A stretch of DNA of 46,484 bases, taken from positions 225,671 through 272,154 of the forward strand of contig NW_014577305.1 of assembly GCF_000485595.1 (NCBI RefSeq), written 5' to 3'. The translations under genes and the position numbers were made by a program. Position 1 is the first letter of the stretch. Each line of letters opens with the position of its first letter. Below are positions 23,901-34,992 of this stretch, piece by piece. The notes beneath the pieces were generated by a model. It saw nothing but the letters and a program-made list of their open reading frames with translations, did not search any database and was not told the origin of the DNA. Origin of the DNA: Priapulus caudatus. Taxonomy: Eukaryota; Priapulida; Priapulimorpha; Priapulimorphida; Priapulidae.

Positions 23901-26900
23901 GTGGTGAGTAACGATCTTATTTGTTATTGCTAATTTATTGATTAAAACTTTTGGCTATCGAGCAGAATCACAGGTAGTTGTTCAGGTAGTGTGAATGACT
24001 GTGAAAATGCAAAGAGCTTGTGTTATGTTAACTGATATTCACTGCCGGTGTATGTTCAGGCACTTCAGATTGAAGCTTACATTAACTTATATAAATTTAT
24101 TTACATGCAAATAGAGTTCTGACAGATGTAGTCATCAGTTTATGTCAATTCTAGTTTATGAGGTTATGGGGCAATTACTGTAACCATGCCAGTGTATCAA
24201 ATAATGGCACGAAATTAGCACCGGCCCACCGGCATATGCCGGCAAATTATTTGGAGGGCCAGTAATTTTGGCAAAACACCGGCCCCCACACAGGTGGTTT
24301 CAGCCATGTTAGCGAGTACCTACATTTTTAGCTCACATTGACATCGTGAAGATGAGCTATTGCCATGGGGTGTCCTCCATCGTACGTCCGTCCGTCCGTC
24401 AACATTTGGTTACGGTCAACGATAACTTGAGAACCGTTTGACCCACATGGTTAAAATTGCATACAGTTGTTACTCCTATGGGAGAGATGTGAACGTCCTA
24501 TTTTGGAGCACGCCAGTTGACCTACTTTCGAGCCACGCCCACTTTTTGGCAAAAATGGAAATGGCCATAAGTCAGTCCACGTTCAACGGATTTTGCTCAT
24601 TTTTGGTATGTGAATGAATAAGGACTGGCCCCAAAACATATCACAGGGGTTTTGATATTTCTTAAAAATTATGCAAATTAGGTAGATTTTGGCAGTTTCA
24701 CAATGCATTTCACTGTCTGCCTACGGTCACCGATAACTCAAGAACCGTTTGACCCACATGTTTCAAATTGCATACAGTTGTTACTCATATGGGAAGGATT
24801 TGAACATCCTATTTTGGAGCACGCCAGTGGACCTACTTTCGAGCCACGCCGACTTTTGGCAAAAATGAAAATGGCCAGCTAGATTCATTCGATTTTGTTA
24901 AATTTACCTACCTACCTACCTAATCATACCTACGTATAATATTGTGTTTTAGATTCTTTGTTACAATAATTTGACTGGAATAGTTTATTGAGCACTTTTA
25001 TTTGCGCGATAATCGAAAACCAAAATGGCGATCATTTAGGCGTAGCGCTATCTCATGCCCAGATTTCAGACTTTCAGATCTGAAACATATATTTTCGCAT
25101 CAGAACTAACCTTGAAACAAAACAGTGAAATTTCTATTAGTATAAAACGGGGAGTAAGGACATTTGATTACATTTTGGTCTGTCATAAATGAAACACTTA
25201 CCAAATTTTAAATATCATCTCCCTCTTCTATCACACCTAAGGTGAGCTATAGTGTCATTAACACTTTCATTAGTTATAGCATTAACGAGCAAATAGCCTA
25301 CAATGCTGTTTTACCTGAAGGATATCACGCCATAATTTATCAACATCTTACACATTTGGAATCGAGAATGCAAGCGTAAAACATGACGATGGCATAAACA
25401 CTTCGGACATCATTCACGATCTGTATTATAGTCTGTTCAACAGCTACTACGCGATGCTGCACACTACAACATTTTCCGGACAAGCAAGAGTCAGTGAAAC
25501 AGACTACAGTCGTATCTTTGTGAATTTGTGAGGGCTGGTCAAAAACTGCTGTTACTAGCCCTCTGGGCCAGTGCAAAAAATCTTAATTTCATGGCCTGCA
25601 AATACTTGTAAAAATAGTTTACAATTAATTTTATAGTTCTGTTGCTGAGCTAGTGGTTCCAATGTATTTTATTATTGACCAAGTATGGTAATGATGATTT
25701 GCCTATATATCTTTTAGCTGTTCAAGATGTACAGTAGCAATGACCCACCACCTGTAGATCTTATCCGCACCCCTCAGCTTATTGGTAAGTTTCTCAATTA
25801 TTTTGCAATTGGTGCTGCTTCGCTTTATTTGATTGCAAGGTCACCTTGAACTCTGCTATCCTGAGGGCACTTTGCATTCTGTTTATAAAGCAAGGTGTAA
25901 TTGTGTTTGTTTTCTGTAAGTGCCAGACACCATGTTACACACTGTGTCATTTTTTAATTAATGGATTATTTACTATCTAGAAAGATATCACAAAGTTAAA
26001 ATTTCCATGGGCAAATGAGTGAGGAATCTTCTATGGCGATTGAAATGGTGAGCTATGTTGATCCTTGGTTGTTATGTTATTGCAGAGTTGCTGACTGAGG
26101 CCTTATTCTGTCCAAACTCACGTGTTAATCCAGACCACAAATCCAAGTACATCTACTTGTTAGCATATAGTGCCAGCGTACATGAAACTCACAAAAAGGT
26201 CTGTCTCCTTATTTCGTTTCTGCATTTCTCAAAATATACATTGCTGGGCACCGATTCACACAATCTTCACGTAAATGTAAATATATATACATGCACACGT
26301 TGGTCGCATGAACAACATCTGAAGGAGAAGCAGTTAATAGTGTTCTCAGGAGAATCTTGATGAGGTTATTTAAATTGAGATTCTTAGGAGTCGGCACTGT
26401 TATATTATAAGATCTCTTGTAACCTTTTATCAGTCAGTGCAGTAAGGCTTCCCTACCGATGTAGACAGTAAGAAGGTTTTTCATCATCAAGTTTTTGCCT
26501 TCTAATGTAGGGAGTGCGAAAGTCGATCAACAGGGACGAGCTAAAGCAAACTTCGCAGGCGATAGAGAAAGTCAGTGGGATTATATTCGAGAACAAGAGT
26601 TGCAGCGACCTGATATGCGAAGTTGCAACACTGTACCAATGTATCAGGTTAGTACTAGCACTAGCTCAAGTCTTATTAATTTTACAGCACACATCTGTTT
26701 AATATGCCTTCATTATCAACCAGGTTCCTATTTATTAGTTACTTTGTGTACTAAAACGAGTGGTTATGCCCTGTTTCACCAGAGCATGTATTCCAAAGAT
26801 TTCACATGGTTCCACTGGGTTCTTCTTGCAGCATTGCTAAGAATTACATACTTTCATGATGATCACTGTTATTGCCAGTTAAGTCTTCTCAGCCAGTGAA

Positions 26901-29900
26901 TGTTACTCTGTATTTACGCAGGTTTCCTGTGGTAGGAATGGGAGTCATCCGGTGGGTGGAGCATGCGGTAAACGACCCTAGCTATTTCCAACACAACATT
27001 GACCACACGCCTTTACATATTGCCCTGCTGGATGAGGTAAATTTTGTATGAAGACCAGCTGCTATAATTATTAAGTCGGCTGCGAGAGTAGAGAGCGTTA
27101 GACCATTTTGTGTTTAATGTATTAGACTATTTTATTATTTATAGCTATTATTATGTAAGATTTTTAATATAACCGTAAATTGTATATATGTGTTTTATAA
27201 ATGTATTTTATGTTTATTATATTAGAATAGCTTGTTATGTATGGCTGTTTATGAAACAACATAACACTGTCATGCTACAAACCTATTACAGGTGAGTACC
27301 TGCCATCCGATGTTGCATCCAAGAATTCTAGAGCTTCTAATATCCCTCTTTGAATCAGAATTCAAGGAACTAGATGTACTTGTACAGGTTAGTGCCTCTG
27401 CTAAACAGCATATGTAACCTCACTTGTTTTCTAGTCTGATTACATAGTATAACCTTTGTTATTGCTTATGATTAGTATTAAAGAATTGCTAATGTCATAA
27501 CATACTATTATTACCCCCGCCAGGGGCGTGGCGGAGGTTATGTTTTCACCGGCGAATGTTTTAGTGTTGGTTTGTGTGTTTGTGAACATGCACGTTTCAG
27601 TTCACTTCCGCTAGGTGCGCTGGCTGTAGACTTACAAACACGCAAACACAGGCTAAGGGGCAACCACAGTCCTCCTCCACCTGCACGCTCGCACTAATCC
27701 GGATCCAATTAATTATTAAATTAATTAATTTTCCCACTTAATTAATTAATTAATTAATAAAAAAATCCACATTGAGAGAATTCAGCTGCCTTGGCGGAGG
27801 TCTGTGCTCTCCCCGAGTGCTCTAGTTGCTATTGTTATTGTAATTATTATATTTAAGTTTTCATTCTTTAGTGGTTGTTGAATATGATTCTTTATATTTA
27901 CTTCTCTATGTGTGTGGATTAATTAAAATAAAAACAATGTATAATATTGCTTGCATGTGTGCGTGCGTGCATGCATGCCTGTGTGCAAATATCTGCAATG
28001 TCCATTAATTGAAAATTCCATTCTTGTAGTTGGAGCTGAAAAAGGTCATTCTAGACCGCACGGTGCACCTTTTGAGTCGTGGCTTTGTCATACCTGTAAT
28101 CAACTATCTGAAGCAGTGTTGGGAGGTGAAAGACACTGACGTCTCTCTCATTCGTCACTTTGTGTCTGAGGTGAGTGCAGCTCTGGGCAAATTGCTTTTC
28201 TTGGAAATGGAGATAATACTTACAGGCACCTTCACTGAAGCATATGTATCGACTAATTTATCCTAGTGTGAACATATCATAAGTCATAGATTAACTTATT
28301 TAAAAAAATTCAATTTCACCTACGTTCTGTAGTAATAGCAGTATGCATCTAGTGCAGGGGTAGAAATTAACTTTTGAACCTGGGAGTCCAGCGGACTCCG
28401 TCCGCAGCAAAATGAGGGAGTCCGCAGTCTGAGGTTTAAAATTAAAGATATTAACAATAACGCATGTGCTTATTTTTAAGATTCATGCAGTTGCACGTCT
28501 GCCAAATTTTCTTTGGACATTAGCTGAAAAAATACGGTAATTCCGCGAGGCCGTGCTCCGGAACGAACTAGTTTGTATGGCAGAATTTTCAGGGAGCCGC
28601 ACGGACTCCTGCATATGTCAAATCAGGGAGTCTGACAGTAAATCAGGGAGTATTTGACTCCGGACTCCTGTTAATTTCGCACCCTGTAGTGTATTGTCAG
28701 GATGTATGTGCATGATGCTCAGGTAATCTTAATAATAGGTTACCAATTAACAATTATGTTCTATTGTAATTCTACTTCAGTGTTTTCAGTACAGAAATAT
28801 AAGGCGCATTCAGACGGCCGTTTTTGGCCTGAGCCTAATGAGGCTCACGCCAAATTTGGCTCGAGCTGAGCGTTCACACGGACGGTTTTTCGGGGCCGTG
28901 CCGAGTTAGCACGAGCCAATTTGGTCTCATCGAAAACGTCTGACCAGGCCCGAGCCAAATTTTAGCACCAGCTAAATTGGTAGAGCGGTAGAGCGGTAGA
29001 TGCCGCGAGTGTCGAACGTGTACTTCAACGAAATAAAGTCCAAAACAGTATAAAAAATTCGAAAAATTTGATCAGGATGCATGTTTTCAAGATTGATAAT
29101 TGAACTCGGAACAGATGTAAACACTGAATCGTACATAACGCCATCTCGCGACATACTGCCAAAGTATGAACTGCCAAGTATTTGAATTTGACAGACAGTA
29201 TATTCACTTGCGTACGTGTGAACGCTCCGACTCAAACCGGCCCGAGCCAAATTTTGTCCATTTAGCTCGAGCCAAACCATTACCGTGTGAATGCGGTAAT
29301 AGAAACTGGAGTCGGTTGGAGTCTGTGCACAATGTGATAGCATACATTGTATGACTATCAGAAGTTGTAAGTCATAATGTATGATTAACTTCCCTATTAA
29401 TCTAGTCACCTGTGGTATTGTGCTTTTGCAGGTGCTCGATGTAATAGCCCCGCCCTTCACCTTGGAGTTTGTTCAGCTTTTCCTTCCTCTCATCGAGAAT
29501 GAAAACATCACCGGCTCTATACGTACAGAAAATGAGCATGATCCTGTATCAGAGTTTATTGGTGAGTGTCGGCGAATGTGATGCTGTAACTATGGGGATG
29601 AGAGAGCTACGAAATCCTGTATTATGTGCTTATGTTGTGACTTTCCGGTTGTATTTAAATTGAGTGTAAAGTATACACACAAAATACTCTATAATCTATT
29701 CTCTTTCTATGCTATACTATATTATACTATATACTCTACTCTCTATATATATTATACTATACTGTATACTCTATTGTATATATGCATAATACTATATGCC
29801 ATACTCTACCCTCTATGCTAAACTCTTAGTGAAAAGCAGTTTATATAAGATATTTTTCAATAGATTTGCTGCTTCACATCTAGAATGTGTACATCTGTAA

Positions 29901-30039
29901 ATCATTCGATTTCATTTCAAACCTTCGTAATGGAGTTATTTTTGATAAATTGTTCTCTATATGGATGTTAAATTTATGTTCACCGGGATGTAATATTTCT
30001 ATTGCAGCTCATTGTCGGCAGACCTTCGATGACCTCTGA
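19487..30039 (+). CDS. NELFCD: Negative elongation factor complex subunit C/D (TH1-like)
   Basis: NELF-C/D is a core subunit of the NELF complex, which holds RNA polymerase II at promoter-proximal pauses. Exons: 19487-19576, 20574-20698, 21871-21980, 22169-22278, 22395-22502, 22895-23047, 23445-23575, 23783-23903, 25718-25784, 26086-26198, 26511-26647, 26922-27036, 27292-27387, 28030-28170, 29432-29561, 30008-30039 (TGA). All have GT-AG sites and matching phases, giving 592 residues against about 590 in human. Start: the ATG follows an in-frame TAA at 19478-19480 and opens an acidic N terminus typical of the family. Conserved stretches include [87 protein letters not shown] and [17 protein letters not shown]. 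The gene is divergent from the USP gene. Confidence 0.97.
19630..19827. mobile_element. MULE-like MITE carrying TTAGGG repeats, 9-bp TSD
   Basis: 198 bp in NELFCD intron 1. The ends GGTTTGGACTTTTTATCC and GGTAAGGACTTTTTATCC are inverted, and the match runs on for about 35 bp. The direct repeat CACTCAACA flanks it on both sides (19621-19629 and 19828-19836). Near the centre, 19684-19732 is an imperfect TTAGGG array on the plus strand. No coding frame. Confidence 0.88.
20049..20402 (+). mobile_element. CAGGG-ended DNA element with 5-bp TSD, copy 1
   Basis: The ends CAGGGGTAGAAATTAA and, inverted, CAGGGTGTGAAATTAA. The direct repeat CCTGA flanks it (20044-20048 and 20403-20407). A homologous copy with its own 5-bp duplication is at 28355-28686. 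It contains repeated GGGAGTCCG motifs and lies in NELFCD intron 1. Non-coding. Confidence 0.8.
20774..20995. repeat. TC and CA microsatellites
   Basis: (TC)n about 20774-20858, then ACGC/ACTC units and a CA run to about 20995, in NELFCD intron 2 just after the exon 2 donor. The arrays create low-complexity Ser/Leu and Thr/His open frames that are not genes. Confidence 0.95.
24206..25596. mobile_element. Large inverted-repeat element in NELFCD intron 8, with a nested element
   Basis: GGCACGAAATTAGCACCGGC at the left and a diverged inverted copy (GCAAAAAATCTTAATTTCAT then GGCC) at the right suggest a 1.4-kb element. Inside, TAGCTCACATTG (about 24331) and TAAGGTGAGCTA (about 25238) bound a second nested element. 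The interior holds a GTCCGTCCGTCC run and two direct copies of about 160 bp (24411-24580 and 24722-24880). No transposase frame was seen. Confidence 0.45.
27512..27827 (+). mobile_element. Interspersed repeat starting CCGCCAGGGGCG, copy 2
   Basis: About 316 bases, about 93 % identical to 5925-6244 in the same orientation. It opens with CCGCCAGGGGCGTGGCGGAG, has an AATT/TTAA-rich middle and ends TTGGCGGAGGTCTGTGCTCT then CCGAGTGCTCTAGTT. From memory, this GGCGGAGGTCTG...GAGTGCTCTAGTT end is a widespread repeat in marine animals; I cannot search to confirm. In NELFCD intron 13. Confidence 0.75.
28355..28686 (+). mobile_element. CAGGG-ended DNA element with 5-bp TSD, copy 2
   Basis: Homologous to 20049-20402. 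The direct repeat TAGTG flanks it (28350-28354 and 28687-28691), independent of the CCTGA of the other copy, which fixes the element ends. In NELFCD intron 14. Confidence 0.82.
28803..29296. mobile_element. PIF/Harbinger-like MITE
   Basis: The ends GGCGCATTCAGACGG and, inverted, CCGCATTCACACGG lie inside TAA direct repeats (28800-28802 and 29297-29299), as in PIF/Harbinger elements with TWA targets. The interior repeats a GAGCCAAATT motif in both directions. In NELFCD intron 14, about 110 bases after the 28355-28686 element. Confidence 0.6.
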
Positions 30040-30594
30040 CACTACCATGAGGAACTCTAAGAAAATGGTAGTTTGGCCACAGCTCACATACGTGGTTCTA
30101 CGTCTATCAATACTCCTATATTTGATATCTCATTAGTTATGTTGGAGAATTTATGCTAAACCATACTATTTAACAAGGCAACTGTCTTGCTTTGGATATT
30201 CAGCCAGTTTAAGTGTCATGTTTTGAGTAACGATTTGTGTGCTGTTTAAAGCAATGTAATAACGGTTTTGTGAACATGCCAAAAACTTCAATACAATGAT
30301 CACCGTACTTCACTCTCTGGAAATATGAGAGAATAATTGTCATTTAATAGCAGGATCATTCTAATGTAATGTCAGAAACCATGTATTGTCTAGCGTGTTG
30401 TCATAATATTTTCATGTTATATTTTGTGTTTAGAGAAATACCAGAATGGAATTCTTGTAATCATTGATTTAAATGCCCAATCATTTGTATATATATTGTC
30501 ATTAAATATGCATATATCGATTAAAATGAACAAATCATTATGTAAATTCTAATGAAATATTGGGGTTTTTTATTACGTTTTTGTTCTGCATTGG

Positions 30595-30600
30595 AATAAA
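30595..30600 (+). terminator. Candidate polyadenylation signal of NELFCD
   Basis: AATAAA about 555 bases after the NELFCD stop, in an AT-rich stretch with no competing gene. An ATTAAA lies about 90 bases earlier. Position and motif only; cDNA ends are needed to confirm it. Confidence 0.45.
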
Positions 30601-31358
30601 TGACATAATTAAGACAACATTATAATGGAGTTTGTGTTACCCAGCAATATTGTGTGATATTAGAAACGTTACTCCTATATTATTATAGAGCAAGTTTGTT
30701 ACACCCAGATGCACTGCCTTGTCACTACAACATCCTTTGTAAGGGACACTGGCAAGTATAAGAACCATACATAAAATTGCATGGTGGTGGCATCCATAGA
30801 ACTAAAAATAGATTTCTAGTTCTATGGTGGCACCCCATGAACAGTGAACCATTGAACCTGTGTGAACCAAGGTGAGTTTACGCAGAGAACAGAACATATC
30901 TTGCTCTCAGAGTTTACTGATTTTACTTGTGGCATACTGCTGAACTATTGTTATATTACTTGGTATTTCCCAACAAACCTTATTTGTACATATTCCCTGT
31001 TCCTATTAAATCATAAATTCTCCGATAGGTGGCGTTGTTGCACAACAAACTGCGGCAAGGTTCGAGTTGTTTCATTTCGCTGCAAATCACGGAATGTAAT
31101 TTAATTTAAGTAAAAAAGTTATACTTGTCGTAATATCACATATGTCTCTGTGGTTTTGAGTACCTTTTGTTAGCGTTTGAAGGTTTGTAAGATTTAGCGT
31201 TTATTGAGTCGTGCACCCGCGTCGGCAAACACTGAAACTGAAGTAAACCTGCACGACTCCCTATGAATATGATATCAGGGCCCAAGGATATCACTAATAC
31301 TAATAGTAATAGTAATACACTATCACTCAGTATCACTCAGTATCAGTATCGCTCATAG

Positions 31359-31461
31359 CACAGGCCCTTGGAGGCTCAAGTTTCAAGAAGAGTATAAGAG
31401 CGAAGCCGCTTCGCTCTTATAAGTTATACTCTTCTTGAAACTTGAGTCTCCAAGGGCCTGT
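31359..31461. mobile_element. 103-bp near-perfect hairpin element with 8-bp TSD
   Basis: ACAGGCCCTTGGAG and its complement close a hairpin that is almost fully paired, with AAGAGCGAAGC/GCTTCGCTCTT at the tip. The direct repeat GCTCATAG flanks it (31351-31358 and 31462-31469). The 8-bp duplication fits a hAT-mobilised MITE. It lies directly next to the left end of 31468-32645. Confidence 0.82.
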
Positions 31462-31467
31462 GCTCAT

Positions 31468-32645
31468 AGGGTCTATCATCTATGTCCTCCAGGCAGGCCT
31501 CGAATTAAATTAATAAGCGACGAGAGGGGCAGGGCAATTTTTTGGGGGCATGTGAGAAATTGCCTTGAATTTTCTCTAAAGTGGATGGCAGGATGAGCAC
31601 CGAGGCAATTTTAAAAGGCAGTGGCTGGAGGTACGCCAGGCGTATCTTAATGTCTCGAGGCTACGGGTACGCCAGTCCATTCGCTTTCATACTTAACGAG
31701 ACAAAGATGGCGGCGGTCGCGCCAGATTTCGAAATAACGCCTTGGGAAATAAATTCACGATTTGAGAGTTTAGATGAGCAAGAACCCTAACCCTAACCCT
31801 AAACCTAACCCTAACCATAACCCTAAACCTAACCCTAACCCTAATCCTAAAAAAGGGGCTTGAACGACCGACGGCTGGCGTACCTCCAGCCACTGCGATT
31901 TTAAAAGGCATCAAGGCAACTCACAATTTGAGAAGGGCACCAAGGCACTTTTGTAAAATAAAGGAAAACTCATAGTCATAACAAATTAATACATCAACAT
32001 CGTCTTGCTTTTAATGTACAAAATAGTAGGCCCAGTTTAACATAATTTACTGCACTTAGCAAGCTACACACCGTACAGATCACAGCTGGCCATTCTTGTG
32101 CGAGCGTCGTTTCCCGCGCTTTAAATCGCGCGCGGGCCGAGTCCACGTGTAATATTTAAATATTCGTGTTTTACCACGGGCATACACAGGCGCACGTTTT
32201 ATCGATCGTCCACTGGCAGCGGTTGGCAGCAAGCCACGTTATTGTTTTTGCCAAAGGGTAGACTGGTATCCGGCCTCACGCTCTGCTAGATAATGTACAC
32301 GCTCTGCGACAAACAGTGCGGCCGCGAACCAGTCTAGCCAGAGGCACCGACGGCAATTACAGAAAAGGGCAAGGCAGGTCACTGCCGTCGGTCGGGTTGG
32401 ATTTTCAGGGGCAGTACGGCGATTGATATAGGGTTAATTCGAGCCCTGCCCCCAGGGTACTGCCGGAACGTATGCTGGGTACGGTCCGGTATACCGGAGC
32501 GTACCCTGGTAACTAATCTGATAGGGTTAGGGAGTAGGCGTAGGCGACTCCCTAGACTCGTTAGTGGAGTAGGCGCGGGGTACGGTCCGGCATATTAGAT
32601 AGTACCAGGGTACATTCTGGCAGTACCCTGGGGGACATAGACCCT
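31468..32645. mobile_element. DNA transposon remnant with AGGGTCTAT ends (host of other insertions)
   Basis: The left end AGGGTCTAT...GTCCTCCAGG and the right end, inverted AGGGTCTATGTCCCCCAGGG, match the end family of 17547-18816, with a small insertion on the left. The interior contains the telomeric-repeat element 31617-31897, GGCAATTTT-rich sequence and several GGTACTGCCGG motifs. No intact transposase was recognised. Confidence 0.5.
31617..31897. mobile_element. MULE-like element carrying CCCTAA repeats, 9-bp TSD
   Basis: Inverted ends of about 23 bp (GGCAGTGGCTGGAGGTACGC and CGCAGTGGCTGGAGGTACGC). The exact direct repeat ATTTTAAAA flanks it (31608-31616 and 31898-31906). 31785-31850 is a CCCTAA-type array. 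Between the left end and the array, 31709-31786 reads ATGGCGGCGGTCGCG... in a good start context and encodes about 27 residues (MAAVAPDFEITPWEI...), which may be a captured exon. Confidence 0.87.
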
Positions 32646-32760
32646 CTCAGCATCAGTATCAGTATCAGACTCGGTCGACGGTCACAGCCACACAGGCATT
32701 TGGAACTTTCAATAATAAAATGGTGGTAAATAAACACGAAATGTATTTACTAATAAAGTC

Positions 32761-33227
32761 TTAAAGCCGCAATATGCGCATCCAAACGCTAATTTCTCCA
32801 TAACTAGACTAGCAAATACTTTGTGTCATGCATAATCATACTACCATATGACAAAATAAACTCTAGTTCTTCCCATTTCACTGCACGTTGTCTTATAAAA
32901 GGTATTTTAAAATACCTCCAATGTTGTTCAAATTCTTCGATGTTGTTGACACGTTTGCGTTGCTCTGCCAAGCAACCGTACAGCGGGTGCAACCTGTAGC
33001 AACATGTGACGTCACCTAACCGATTCGGGGCTAAATTGTTTGGCAAACAATTCGGCGTTGGCGCCAGATTGCCAGATTTTGCACCTCTTTCTTGTGGGTT
33101 TTAAGCAAACGCGCAGTGAAATGGGAGGAACTAAAGTTTATTTTGTCATAAGGTATGCATGACACAAAGTATTTGCTAGTCTAGTACTGGAGAAATTAGC
33201 GTTTGGATGCGCATATTGCAGCTTTAA
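32761..33227. mobile_element. Foldback element at TTAA sites
   Basis: TTAAAGCCGCAATATGCGC at the left and GCGCATATTGCAGCTTTAA at the right. The arms are about 120 bp, with a unique interior of about 225 bp. Both ends carry TTAA, which fits piggyBac- or Kolobok-type integration. It is nested inside 32691-34000. Confidence 0.65.
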
Positions 33228-33292
33228 TGGTTCTCTACTCCATTTCGCCTATTATTACCGATAATTTCCTGTAAAAACCACCCCGGCCAGAT

Positions 33293-33597
33293 CAGTGAAT
33301 TTTCTCAAGGTGTAAAAACCTGGCTCTCAACATTGGAGACTGTGAATCTCCCGTGGCTCGGATGACCACGTAAAATGGCGGTCCCGTCTCCAGTAATACT
33401 GAGGTCAATGGGGACGTAAAAGAACCGCTGAGGGCGCAAAAAAAAACTCTGGCTGTGACCACCCTCAGGGTCTTTCGGCTAAAAGGCTAAACTACCTGGC
33501 TTTACCCAAGCTAGGTCACACACCGCATGGCTAGCTATAGCCCGTTGCCTCGATGCCAAATTTGGATACTACAACGTACTGAAACAGAAACAGAAAA
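33293..33597 (+). mobile_element. SINE-like repeat, copy B
   Basis: Partner of copy A (18241-18548), same orientation, with a few substitutions and a short deletion near the GGCTGTGA segment. It ends with CAGAAACAGAAA. Confidence 0.6.
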
Positions 33598-33603
33598 TGC
33601 AGT

Positions 33604-33863
33604 TCAAATGCTCTTCTGCAACACACTAGTAGGTACTGACACTACTGAAGTGAAGTAGTGAAGTACACCACACGGACTCCGCTGTGCGCATCCATTGAAA
33701 CAACCCAAACAACAAACTTATTATTATTATCAGGAGTGAATAATAATATATTATTATTATTCACTCCTGATATTATTAAAATATTAACTCTATAATTTCG
33801 TTGTTTGTGCACAGCGGCGCACGCGTGCGGTGTACCTGTGTGTTGTAGAGGAGCATTTGAATG
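33604..33863. repeat. Inverted repeat with a central palindrome
   Basis: Outer arms CAAATGCTCTTCTGCAACAC and GTGTTGTAGAGGAGCATTTG. At the centre, 33731-33775 is a strong palindrome (ATCAGGAGTGAATAATAAT and its complement). Nested in 32691-34000. Confidence 0.7.
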
Positions 33864-34238
33864 GCAATCTAAGGAAATTATCGCTAATAATACTGCGAAA
33901 GATAGTACAGTCAGAGAAACAAGACGTTGGAGTTTGGTAGTAAATACATTTCGTGTTTGTTTACCACCATTTTATTATTGAAACGTTCCAAGTGCCTGTG
34001 CAGTGTGCACCCAATATCCAGGTTTACATACTTCACATTTATTATTTTATCTGCCATAGAAATAATTCATACTAGGCAATTCTAGTCGTTATATCCTCTC
34101 TGGTCTCTCTATGTATTTCCTACAGTTCACCATGCTCATCAGTGAGTGTACTATAATTCCAATAACGCAATCCAGGCGGTAGCAGGTTAACAAGCTAAGT
34201 TTGGTGTAGTACCGTAGTAAGGCTGAAGAACTTTATTA

Positions 34239-34587
34239 GGCCATGAGAATGGAAGTTTTAGATTTGCGTCCACCGCCTGCATGCTCCAAAACCTCCAGCC
34301 GAAAAAGTTCATTATTGAAAAAAAAAAATCATTATTTACATAAAAAAAAGCTCTCCATCACAAAAATTCAAGTTCCAAATCATCAAACAGCGATAAAAGG
34401 CTAGAATTATGCATAATACATACTAGTATGCGCATGCAGTTACCGTCAACAAGCTTCAATCTTGGAGTGATCAAAATCTCTCTCGTTCGTTCAGCTCACT
34501 AGAAGTAAATAATGAATAATGAAAAAAAATCCTCATGCCATTTGAAAAATGTTCGGACGCAAATCTAAAACTTTTATTCTCATGGCC
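34239..34587. mobile_element. PIF/Harbinger-like MITE before RSRC1
   Basis: The ends GGCCATGAGAAT and its complement, with about 30 bp of inverted match including TTTTAGATTTGCGTCC, lie inside TTA direct repeats (34236-34238 and 34588-34590). 349 bp, non-coding, about 400 bases upstream of the RSRC1 start codon. Confidence 0.7.
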
Positions 34588-34992
34588 TTAGTCTAATTAT
34601 AAGTGGTCATTAGTCACATCTAACATCACTGATAGTGAGAGAGCATGATAATGCAAATGGTAGCGCAAATTTGCCACTGGTGTAAAAGTAGCCACATGTA
34701 CTGTTGTTACACACAATTTTAACATTTTACTTTTAGAATTGGCTGTCGTACTTTTAGAAACCGTTGCAGGGCGAAGCTTGGTTTTACCAATTTACCCCAC
34801 TGCTCTGCCACAGGCAAACGTGAGGCCTATGCTGAGGCTAGTAGCAGACACAAGTTGTCGCAATTAAAGCATTTCTCTGTCCACCACTCGCGTCTCTATA
34901 CTCGAAACGAATTCCCACACGGTATTGAAGTCGTGATCTGGACATCCGAATGAAACGACCTTATTTCCTCTTTCGTCCGCGCTCAGACGACG

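Larger units (their letters stand above)
32691..34000. mobile_element. Inverted-repeat element with ACAGGCA ends containing nested insertions
   Basis: About 60 bp at each end are inverted copies (ACAGGCATTTGGAAC at the left, its complement with ACTTGG at the right, then AATAATAAAATGGTGGTAAA). Inside lie a TTAA-flanked foldback (32761-33227), SINE-like copy B (33293-33597) and a third inverted repeat (33604-33863). It is 1.3 kb and shows no transposase frame. Confidence 0.65.
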
